DNA from: Alphaproteobacteria bacterium
Lineage (GTDB): Bacteria > Pseudomonadota > Alphaproteobacteria > Rhizobiales > Xanthobacteraceae
Direction: 5' to 3'
DNA length: 5,364 nucleotides
Assembly: GCA_005884855.1 (NCBI GenBank)
Contig: VAZS01000407.1
Location: forward strand, 1 to 5,364
Made by a program: the position numbers and the translations under genes. The notes beneath the pieces are model-generated. The model saw only the letters and a program-made list of their open reading frames with translations, did not search any database and had not been told where the DNA came from. Positions 1 through 4,166 of the stretch are shown here, in pieces (position 1 is the stretch's first letter; every line of letters begins with the position of its first letter).

Positions 1-336
1 GATTTCGGCGACGGACTGGGAGATGCGCTACGCGGGCCGAAGACTGACACCCATCTCGGGCTGCCGACCCGCATGCTCAGCTCCGGTATTCCGGGCATCA
101 CTCGGCGCGATCAGAGCCAGCCGTCGTCGCCGCCAGAACCGGCCCCGCTGCTTGGAATATTCAGCGGCAAGCCGATGTCGGCATGGGCTCTTCCGACGTC
201 GGTCTGGGGACTGCCGGATAATTCCGATGCGCCCGACGAGGGCAACTGGTTCGCGCGTCTGGCCGGCGCGGCCGCGGCTCGTGACTCCAGTGCAAGATGC
301 GGCTCCGGTGCTAGCACACCAGTTTGCCATTGCTAG
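1..336 (+). CDS. C-terminal part of an unrecognised, possibly phage-derived protein (5' end outside window)
   Basis: The frame is open from the first base to the TAG at 334-336 and gives 111 residues. Codons are mostly G/C-ending and alternative frames look like shadows, so the frame is probably coding and begins upstream of the window. The chain is rich in Gly, Pro and Ser, with SQPSSPPEPAPLLGIFSGKP near residues 39-58 and a Trp/Pro-rich stretch after it. No membrane segment or catalytic motif is visible. The Pro-rich GIFSGKPM pattern reminds me of short C-terminal tails in rhizobial phage-cluster proteins, which would fit the terminase remnant further right; this is memory only. An internal start at ATG 73 is possible but has no good ribosome binding site. 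The last 25 residues (Ala/Arg/Cys-rich) look less natural and could follow a frameshift. Function unknown. Confidence 0.45.
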   Translation, partial: DFGDGLGDALRGPKTDTHLGLPTRMLSSGIPGITRRDQSQPSSPPEPAPLLGIFSGKPMSAWALPTSVWGLPDNSDAPDEGNWFARLAGAAAARDSSARCGSGASTPVCHC

Positions 337-376
337 AAACCAAGTTACGATTGGTCTCCTTGTTTCAAAAAACCTC

Positions 377-460
377 TTGCGCCGTCGGGCAAATCACCGG
401 CATAACTTCATCGTCGGAAAAATTCAAAAGCCCGCGCCGGGAAATCGGACGCGGGATTTT
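377..460 (+). repeat. Copy 1 of 78-base direct repeat with weakened terminator hairpin
   Basis: Bases 383-460 match 1014-1091 at 68 of 78 positions without gaps. The shared TTG at 377-379 aligns with the TTG of TTGACA at 1008. The first 22 bases, CGTCGGGCAAATCACCGGCA plus TA, are identical in both copies. The 3' half can fold: CCCGCG at 431-436 pairs with CGCGGG at 450-455, with an inner CCGG/TCGG stem around a GAAA loop and outer AAAA/TTTT at 426-429 and 457-460. A G-A mismatch (430/456) and a G-T wobble (440/445) make this copy a poorer terminator than copy 2. It lies 41 bases after the stop at 336, so it probably ends that transcript. Confidence 0.8.
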
Positions 461-585
461 CGTTGGACGTTACAACAGCTTTCGAGCCGCATCTTAAAAC
501 AGCTCGCCGGTCGCCGTCGTACTACCTTGCTGCCGCCGCATTTTAGGGATGCCGTTCACCTCGGGGTCTATCCAAGGAAATGGCG

Positions 586-972
586 ATGAAAAAGCTGCTG
601 GTTCCGGCGGTGATGGCCGGATTATTTTTTTCGCTCGAGGCGAAAGCGCAGGAGCGTGCCGGAAGCGCAGCAATCGGCGCGGTCTCCGGTGCGGTTGTTC
701 TGGGACCGATTGGCGCTGTGGCTGGCGCTTTGATCGGATTTACCGCGGGCCCCGCGATCGCGCATTCCTGGGGTGTCGGGCGTTCGGCACCGCGATCGCG
801 CGTCCACTACACAGGGCAACCCGGCGCAGGACAGGAAGCTGCAGCCAGAGTAACGCCGCTCCCGATCGCCAAACCCGCAGAAGCGGCCGCTGCGCAAATG
901 GCGCCTCAACCAGGGAGAACGCCCGAGCGGACTGCCGCAAAAAGCACGCCGCCAGTGCAAGGATTTGACTGA
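586..972 (+). CDS. Small secreted glycine-zipper protein of unknown function
   Basis: This encodes 128 residues if ATG 586 is used. That start is preferred over ATG 580 because AAGGA at 574-578 lies 7 bases before 586 but only 1 base before 580. A Sec signal peptide is clear: MKK, a hydrophobic core at residues 4-17, and an A-x-A cleavage site at 19-21 (AKA, then QE). The mature protein begins with a glycine zipper, with Gly at 31 and 35 and then at 43, 47, 51 and 55 in four-residue steps, typical of membrane-inserting or oligomerising helices in envelope proteins. The rest (about 65-128) is Ala/Pro/Arg/Gln-rich and looks disordered. The product is expected in the periplasm or outer membrane. 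It appears to be a single-gene unit closed by the terminator at 1058-1092. The biochemical role is not recognisable. Confidence 0.75.
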   Translation: MKKLLVPAVMAGLFFSLEAKAQERAGSAAIGAVSGAVVLGPIGAVAGALIGFTAGPAIAHSWGVGRSAPRSRVHYTGQPGAGQEAAARVTPLPIAKPAEAAAAQMAPQPGRTPERTAAKSTPPVQGFD

Positions 973-978
973 CGGCGC

Positions 979-993
979 TGTCACATCGTGACA
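979..993. promoter_or_regulatory. 15-base palindrome, possible operator or short hairpin
   Basis: TGTCAC and GTGACA are perfect 6-base half sites separated by ATC. The site begins 7 bases after the stop of the secreted-protein gene and ends 14 bases before a TTGACA hexamer at 1008-1013. It could bind a dimeric regulator or form a weak RNA hairpin. No regulator is assigned. Confidence 0.3.
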
Positions 994-1007
994 CTCACTT
1001 TTAGAAT

Positions 1008-1091
1008 TTGACACGTCGGGCAAATCACCGGCATATCTTCATCATCGCAAGAATAACAAAGCCCGCGCCGGGAAACCGGTCGCGGGCTTTT
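1008..1091 (+). repeat. Copy 2 of the direct repeat, preceded by TTGACA
   Basis: The conserved block 1014-1091 is the second copy of the element at 383-460 and contains the intact terminator at 1058-1092. In place of copy 1's TTGCGC it has TTGACA at 1008-1013, a perfect -35 consensus; GCATAT lies 17 bases downstream at 1031-1036. That could drive a transcript of only about 50 bases ending at the terminator, but the -10 is poor and chance is a fair explanation. The element begins 36 bases after the stop at 972, almost the same spacing as copy 1 has after its own gene. Confidence 0.8.
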
Positions 1092-1092
1092 T
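1058..1092 (+). terminator. Strong rho-independent terminator after the secreted-protein gene
   Basis: AAAGCCCGCG (1058-1067) pairs perfectly with CGCGGGCTTT (1081-1090). Inside it CCGG (1068-1071) pairs with CCGG (1076-1079) around a GAAA tetraloop, with one unpaired T at 1080. The 3' arm runs into a T tract at 1088-1092. The hairpin is 86 bases after the stop at 972. The A run on the left arm could let it also act on the minus strand. Confidence 0.85.
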
Positions 1093-1095
1093 GAA

Positions 1096-1186
1096 TCGGA
1101 CGGCGGCCGCATTCGGGACGCACTATCCTCCCATGTGAGCGTATTGCCGCGAGGCGTCTGCAAGCGAGTCGCCGTCCGAGTTTTTT
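1096..1186 (+). ncRNA. Candidate structured small RNA with closing stem and U tract
   Basis: TCGGACGGCG (1096-1105) is the perfect reverse complement of CGCCGTCCGA (1170-1179), and the right arm is followed by G and six T at 1181-1186, then AATTTTT. Within the 64-base interior, GACGC (1117-1121) can pair with GCGTC (1154-1158), nested in the outer stem. The central unpaired part carries TCCTCCC (1126-1132), complementary to a Shine-Dalgarno sequence, as in the exposed loops of some alphaproteobacterial sRNAs. No promoter is clear, because the preceding terminator ends only 3 bases before the left arm. It could equally be the inverted ends of a small decayed element. Not matched to a named RNA family. 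Confidence 0.3.
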
Positions 1187-1339
1187 AATTTTTGCCGGCG
1201 TGCGCGAACGCGTCGGCATGCGACGTGGACAAGGTCCATGCTCGCAGGCGGCCTCTTTTACAGGGATAGGGTTCGCGCCTGAAATGATCGCATGACGCGA
1301 TCATGCCGCATATTTTGTTCTTGTCCGACGGAGGCCAGC

Positions 1340-1387
1340 ATGACCGCTTATTTGATAGCCATCGCATTATGGCAGGGATTGTCATGA
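1340..1387 (+). CDS. 15-residue mini-ORF with strong ribosome binding site
   Basis: ATG 1340 follows GGAGG (1330-1334) with 5 bases of spacing, the best ribosome binding site in the phage segment. It encodes MTAYLIAIALWQGLS and stops at TGA 1385-1387, which overlaps the next ATG in an ATGA junction at 1384-1387. The peptide is hydrophobic and reads like the beginning of a membrane protein, so it may be the start of a gene cut short by deletion, or a leader that couples translation to the next frame. Too short to assign a function. Confidence 0.3.
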   Translation: MTAYLIAIALWQGLS

Positions 1388-1443
1388 GCGCAGAGTTTAT
1401 TCAGTTCGTTCGCCACCGCAGGCATGATCGCCACAATGGCTAA
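1384..1443 (+). CDS. 19-residue mini-ORF, likely remnant of a small phage protein
   Basis: This frame begins inside the stop of the preceding mini-ORF (ATGA overlap) and encodes MSAEFIQFVRHRRHDRHNG, ending at TAA 1441-1443. It overlaps the start of the following small protein whether that begins at 1424 or 1436, so the three frames could be translationally coupled. MSAE followed by a basic His/Arg tail resembles the beginnings of short hypothetical proteins from rhizobial phage clusters, but this is a weak recollection. The basic tail may bind nucleic acid. It may be a truncated relic. Confidence 0.3.
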   Translation: MSAEFIQFVRHRRHDRHNG

Positions 1444-1684
1444 AACCATCACCGAAATCCGTTCGATGGCGCGCAGCCATACCAGAACCGCGCTGAACGT
1501 CCTTGTCGGCGTTATGCGGAGCACCAAGGCGCCGCCGCCAGCACGGATCGCCGCCGCCAATGCCATTCTGGATCGTGGCTGGGGCAAGGCGACGCAGCCA
1601 ATCGAGAATGGCGATGACGGCGCTCTCGAACTGATCCATAGAATCGAGCGCATCATTGTCCATCCTGAAAATCCCAACAGCTAG
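1424..1684 (+). CDS. Small phage protein upstream of terminase, possibly small-terminase-like
   Basis: The product is 86 residues from ATG 1424, or 82 from the in-frame ATG 1436; neither has a clear Shine-Dalgarno. A helical region ARSHTRTALNVLVGVMRS at about residues 16-33 is followed by APPPARIAAANAILDRGWGK at about 36-55. The pattern RSHT-AL-LV-IM-APxxAR-AA-ILDRGWGKPxQ recurs in proteins encoded just before terminases in alphaproteobacterial prophages and in the C-terminal part of DUF5681-type proteins (recalled, not searched). The gene overlaps the terminase fragment by 29 bases in another frame, which supports a packaging role such as DNA recognition by a small terminase subunit. The frame appears intact and the C-terminus is acidic and polar. 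Role inferred from position. Confidence 0.6.
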   Translation: MIATMAKTITEIRSMARSHTRTALNVLVGVMRSTKAPPPARIAAANAILDRGWGKATQPIENGDDGALELIHRIERIIVHPENPNS

Positions 1685-2057
1685 AGTATTCGAGCCGCTC
1701 TTGAAGCCCGCCCGCTACAAAGGGGTTTACGGAGGCCGCGGCTCTGGTAAATCGCACTTTTTTGGCGAACTGATCATCGAGAGTTGCCAGGCCGAACGCG
1801 GCACATCCGCGGTATGCATTCGCGAAGCGCAGCGCACGTTGGCGCAATCATCCAAGCGCCTGATCGAAAGCAAGATCACGGGTCTTGGCCTCGGTCATCA
1901 GTTCAAAATCTACAGCGACAAAATCGCAACGCCCGGAGATGGGATCATTATCTTCAGGGGCATGCAGAGCTATACGTTCAAGGCCGTAATTACAGTGATC
2001 GTTACCGGGATTGTCGGAGCAGTGTGGCTCGGCGCCAAGGTCATGCTGGGTAAATGA
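1656..2057 (+). CDS. Truncated large terminase N-terminus fused to a transmembrane tail
   Basis: This 133-residue frame starts at TTG 1656, with no good ribosome binding site and probable coupling to the overlapping upstream gene. Residues 6-38 (IPTARVFEPLLKPARYKG, then GGRGSGKS at 26-33) match the beginning of phage large terminases of the Terminase_3/XtmB type. Lys32 and Ser33 of the Walker A motif would bind ATP. The match continues through CIREAQRTLAQSSKRLIESKI to FRGMQ at 100-104. Normal terminases then carry a Walker B region, an ATPase core and a nuclease domain, about 400 residues in all. Here the chain changes at about 105-109 into a hydrophobic helix (110-131) ending in LGK. The tail is probably the 3' end of another phage membrane protein, joined in frame by deletion. 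DNA packaging activity is not expected. Confidence 0.7.
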   Translation: MSILKIPTARVFEPLLKPARYKGVYGGRGSGKSHFFGELIIESCQAERGTSAVCIREAQRTLAQSSKRLIESKITGLGLGHQFKIYSDKIATPGDGIIIFRGMQSYTFKAVITVIVTGIVGAVWLGAKVMLGK

Positions 2058-2105
2058 TGTGTCTTCCGTTCGCTCTTGGAAATAGATCTGTTGAGGGCTA
2101 GGGCG

Positions 2106-2317
2106 ATGTATAGGATACGCGAGGTAGACGGACACGACGACGAAATCTCCGATACGCTCGCGGATCTTCATCGTCTGACATTCTTTGAATCGTATCCGAT
2201 ACAACGGACAATCTTGCTTCGGCCAACAATTTGATACGCGCCGGATACCTGTTGTACCAGCCGAGATGTCCATGGGCCTGGCCAAGCACTCTCTATTGGC
2301 GCAAGTTAATCAAGTAA
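2106..2317 (+). pseudogene. GNAT acetyltransferase relic with internal deletion and frame change
   Basis: From ATG 2106 (GAGG at 2093-2096, 9 bases of spacing) the frame reads MYRIREVDGHDDEISDTLAD and on through LHRLTFFES, the start of a GNAT-family N-acetyltransferase often found in rhizobial phage clusters. From about 2192 a different frame encodes VSDTTDNLASANNLIRAGY, then LLYQPRCPWAW and STLYWRK, ending at TAA 2315-2317; this is the C-terminal GNAT part (N-x-x-A-x-x-L-I-x-A-G-Y). Roughly 70 middle residues, including the acetyl-CoA-binding motif, are missing. The joined parts are out of frame, so the N-terminal frame ends at TGA 2232-2234 as a 42-residue product. No active enzyme is possible. 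Its 3' end defines the right edge of recognisable phage sequence. Confidence 0.75.
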
Positions 2318-2368
2318 CGAGCTACAACTAAAAAGAGTAGGACGCAAGGCGCGCATAGCCCCAATCTG

Positions 2369-2398
2369 TTGCCAACATTGCCCTTCTGGAAATAGAAC
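2369..2398 (+). promoter_or_regulatory. Possible promoter for the CoA-transferase gene
   Basis: TTGCCA (2369-2374, five of six bases of TTGACA) is followed after 18 bases by TAGAAC (2393-2398, four of six of TATAAT). Transcription would start near 2405 and give a leader of about 55 bases. Weak evidence by eye only. Confidence 0.25.
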
Positions 2399-2443
2399 GT
2401 AAAGTCGTTTTCGCGAGGCGCCTGCTTGACTGATCGGCACCAG

Positions 2444-2464
2444 AAGGAGATGAACGGATTATGA
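2444..2464 (+). promoter_or_regulatory. Ribosome binding site and 4-codon leader overlapping the CoA-transferase start
   Basis: AAGGAG at 2444-2449 is a strong Shine-Dalgarno 11 bases before ATG 2461. ATG 2450 directly abuts it and opens the frame Met-Asn-Gly-Leu, stopping at TGA 2462-2464, which overlaps ATG 2461. The spacing to 2450 is far too short for efficient initiation, so 2461 is taken as the real start even though its spacing is a little long. Confidence 0.5.
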
Positions 2465-3729
2465 CTGGGAGACCGCAATTACCGGCTCGCGCGCCGCGGA
2501 GAAAGGGTGCGCCGATCGCGCTGGAGGGGCTGCTGGTCGTGGATTTCACCCGTGTCGTAGCCGGACCTGCATGTACCCAAACACTTGCCGATTTTGGCGC
2601 TGAAGTCATCAAGATCGAGAACCCCGACGGCGGCGACGACACCAGAAGCTATGAACATGCCGATCTCGCCGGCGAGAGTGCTGCCTTTGTCAGTTTGAAT
2701 CGAAACAAACGTGACATCGCTCTTGATTTCACCAAGCCTGCGGCCCGTAAGGTTGCACGTGAATTGATCGCGCGGGCGGACGTCGTCGTAGAGAACTTCT
2801 CCTCCGGCGTGATGAAGAAATATGGGCTGGACTATGCATCGGTCGAGCCAACAAATCCGCGCCTAGTCTATTGCTCGATTTCCGCCTACGGGCGCCAAGG
2901 GCCGTTTGCATCCCGTCCCGGCTTTGATCCGATTACCCAGGCCGAGAGTGGGTTCATGTCCCTGAACGGCTTTCCCGATGGACCGCCGGTGCGTACCGGT
3001 CCACCGTCTGTCGACATGATGACCGGCATGTCAGCATGCAACGCAATCTTGCTGGCGTTGTTCGCCCGCGAGCGGCTAGGGCGCGGGCAGCATGTAGAGG
3101 TAGCGCTGATCGATATCGCTGTCGCCATGACCCAGTTTTATGGCATGGCTTATTTGATGAACGGTGTGAATCCGAGCCGTCAGGGAAATTCACCGAACGG
3201 GTCTCCTTCCGTGGGCGTCTACAATGCATCGGACGCGCCGTTTTATATCGCCTGCGCAAATGACCGGCTGTATCGCCGCCTCGTAGTCGAAGTGCTCGGC
3301 CGGCCTGATCTCGCCAGAGGAGAGTTCGGAGATCGGCGTTCACGAACGGCGAACAAGGATAGACTTCGCGCGATCCTCACCGAGATTTTTTCACAAGATC
3401 TGCGCGAAAACTGGGTTGTGAAGATGAAGACGGCCAATATCCCCGTCGGCTATCTTCGCACGGTAGAAGAGGCTTTCAACTCGCCGGAAATGCTTCTGCG
3501 CCAGCGCCTCAGCCAAATCCCCCACCCGGCGGCGGGTTTCGTCCCCAATATCGAATCGCCGCTCAATCTAAGCCTGACGCCGGTGGTCGATCCCGTAGCC
3601 GCGCCTTTGCTCGGCCAGCACACTAAGGAAGTGTTGGCAAAGACACTCGGTTATGACGACGCGCGAATCGCCGCGCTTGCCGAGGAAGGCGCTTTTGGCG
3701 TGTTAGCAACAACCGTCGAGGTCGGCTGA
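2461..3729 (+). CDS. Family III (CaiB/BaiF) acyl-CoA transferase
   Basis: The 422-residue product has the usual length for class III CoA-transferases, which move CoA between carboxylic acids through an aspartyl-CoA thioester in an interlocked dimer. Family motifs appear in order: LLVVDFTRVVAGP (about 24-36) with FGAEVIKIE (45-53), LNRNKRDIALDF (79-90), VVENFSSGVMKKYGLDY (109-125), ISAYGRQGP (140-148) and the G-(F)-D-P-I-TQAESG region (154-164). Asp185 in SVDMMTG sits where the catalytic Asp169 of formyl-CoA transferase lies, allowing for a basic N-terminal extension of about 16 residues. The product is cytoplasmic. It stands alone, with a leader of over 100 bases and a terminator 60 bases after the stop. 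The substrate cannot be read from sequence; succinyl-CoA:organic acid transfer for a catabolic acid is plausible, given the aromatic-type genes to the right. Confidence 0.9.
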   Translation: MTGRPQLPARAPRRKGAPIALEGLLVVDFTRVVAGPACTQTLADFGAEVIKIENPDGGDDTRSYEHADLAGESAAFVSLNRNKRDIALDFTKPAARKVARELIARADVVVENFSSGVMKKYGLDYASVEPTNPRLVYCSISAYGRQGPFASRPGFDPITQAESGFMSLNGFPDGPPVRTGPPSVDMMTGMSACNAILLALFARERLGRGQHVEVALIDIAVAMTQFYGMAYLMNGVNPSRQGNSPNGSPSVGVYNASDAPFYIACANDRLYRRLVVEVLGRPDLARGEFGDRRSRTANKDRLRAILTEIFSQDLRENWVVKMKTANIPVGYLRTVEEAFNSPEMLLRQRLSQIPHPAAGFVPNIESPLNLSLTPVVDPVAAPLLGQHTKEVLAKTLGYDDARIAALAEEGAFGVLATTVEVG

Positions 3730-3791
3730 GTTTTTGAACCGTGCTATCCGCGGCGCCCCGGTAGCGCCCACATATCCAGCATAGCAATACC

Positions 3792-3824
3792 CGCCCGGTG
3801 GCCTGACGGCCGCCGGGCGTTTTT
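3792..3824 (+). terminator. Strong rho-independent terminator after the CoA-transferase gene
   Basis: CGCCCGG (3792-3798) pairs with CCGGGCG (3813-3819). The stem continues through a T-G wobble and GGCC/GGCC (3800-3803 with 3808-3811) to a TGAC loop, giving 12 pairs, followed by TTTTT at 3820-3824. It lies about 60 bases after the stop at 3729. Confidence 0.9.
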
Positions 3825-3894
3825 GCGTCTTCAGGGTCGGCGCAATTCAACCCGGGCTTCCGGCTGCTAATAACGGCAACTCTGGTACGGTTTC

Positions 3895-3952
3895 AAATGG
3901 CGGCTCGGCCAGAGTAACTGACGGGGAGGGCACTAGTGAATCGCCGCCATTT
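3895..3952. repeat. Perfect 10-base inverted repeat with 38-base spacer
   Basis: AAATGGCGGC (3895-3904) is the exact reverse complement of GCCGCCATTT (3943-3952). A second, overlapping inverted pair, ACTCTGG (3880-3886) and CCAGAGT (3909-3915), has the first arm of the long repeat in its loop, so the two folds compete. There is no obvious target duplication and no U tract on either strand, so neither a MITE nor a terminator is well supported. It lies past the breakpoint of the sulfatase relic, between the CoA-transferase terminator and the isomerase gene. Confidence 0.5.
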
Positions 3953-4040
3953 TATAGCTACCTCGCGCGGGCCTGCCGTTGCCGAGAGCTAGGCGAAGCT
4001 GGTCGCACATGATCCAGAGAACGTTGTTCGGTCGGGACAT
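3933..4040 (-). pseudogene. Relic of a sulfatase gene: N-terminal start only
   Basis: On the minus strand ATG 4040 opens MSRPNNVLWIMCDQLR, the characteristic N-terminus of arylsulfatase/phosphonate monoester hydrolase-type enzymes of the alkaline phosphatase superfamily. In those enzymes this first beta strand ends in an Asp (here Asp13 of CDQ) that binds the active-site metal. Intact members continue with a D-Y-L-x-C-like segment and then the C/S-x-P-x-R site carrying the formylglycine residue. Here homology stops at about residue 16 (near 3993), and 19 unrelated residues lead to TAG at 3933-3935. The relic is 35 residues against roughly 500 for the family. GAGCGAG just upstream may be its old ribosome binding site. 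The gene once ran divergently from the isomerase gene, with 4041-4166 as a shared promoter region. An inactive remnant. Confidence 0.65.
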
Positions 4041-4166
4041 GTCTCGCTCGGTTATTTCAGACGGTGAATGCTGTGATATTGCATCGGAAATGACAATTGC
4101 CTTATCTGGCTGACACTACGGTTTTGAGTTTTCGCGCGATTCGCGCAACCCAGGAGGGCCTTCGAT
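4041..4166. promoter_or_regulatory. Former divergent promoter region and isomerase ribosome binding site
   Basis: This 126-base stretch separates the sulfatase relic (minus) from the isomerase gene (plus) and must hold the isomerase promoter. AGGAGG at 4152-4157, 9 bases before ATG 4167, is a near-ideal ribosome binding site and fixes that start. I could not pick a convincing -35/-10 pair or operator. A 34-codon plus-strand frame at 4009-4113 crosses it but has no ribosome binding site. Confidence 0.45.

Larger units (their letters stand above)
973..1339. other. Gene-free stretch dense in inverted repeats
   Basis: No convincing gene was found on either strand across these 367 bases. It contains at least five separate inverted repeats: 979-993, the terminator 1058-1092, the long stem 1096-1105/1170-1179, a hairpin at 1220-1245 (GCGA, one bulged base, then CGTGGAC pairing with GTCCATG around an AAG loop) and a perfect 8-base stem ATGATCGC/GCGATCAT at 1284-1291/1297-1304 with a 5-base loop. 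The last two precede the phage mini-ORFs and may be regulatory hairpins or operators. A 66-residue minus-strand frame at 1185-1385 has no recognisable features and is treated as a shadow. Confidence 0.6.
1340..2317 (+). mobile_element. Degraded prophage remnant (terminase to GNAT segment)
   Basis: Four phage-type pieces lie in one direction: overlapping mini-ORFs (1340-1443), a small terminase-neighbour protein (1424-1684), an N-terminal large-terminase fragment (1656-2057) and a phage-associated acetyltransferase relic (2106-2317). No portal, capsid, protease or tail genes lie between them, although a packaging module would normally contain several kilobases here. At least two internal deletion junctions are visible, near 1971-1982 and near 2190. 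No integrase, att site or flanking tRNA gene is in the window, so the element's boundaries are only those of recognisable phage sequence. Confidence 0.7.

Noticed and set aside
23..589. 188-residue plus-strand frame across the left part
   Set aside because: Arg/Pro-rich composition typical of a shadow frame in high-GC DNA. It runs through the direct repeat and terminator-like hairpin and overlaps the better frame ending at 336.
622..1023. 133-residue minus-strand frame opposite the secreted-protein gene
   Set aside because: Ser/Arg/Cys-rich composition with no motif. The plus frame has a signal peptide, glycine zipper and ribosome binding site.
1848..2285. 145-residue minus-strand frame over the terminase/GNAT junctions
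   Set aside because: It is the antisense of recognisable terminase and GNAT coding sequence and has no features of its own.
2954..3343. 129-residue minus-strand frame inside the CoA-transferase gene
   Set aside because: Antisense shadow of a fully supported gene; Arg/His-rich with no domain.
4009..4113. 34-codon plus-strand frame beginning MIQRTLFGRD
   Set aside because: The first residues look vaguely like an acyl-CoA dehydrogenase start, but there is no ribosome binding site, the match fades at once, and the opposite strand carries the more specific sulfatase start.
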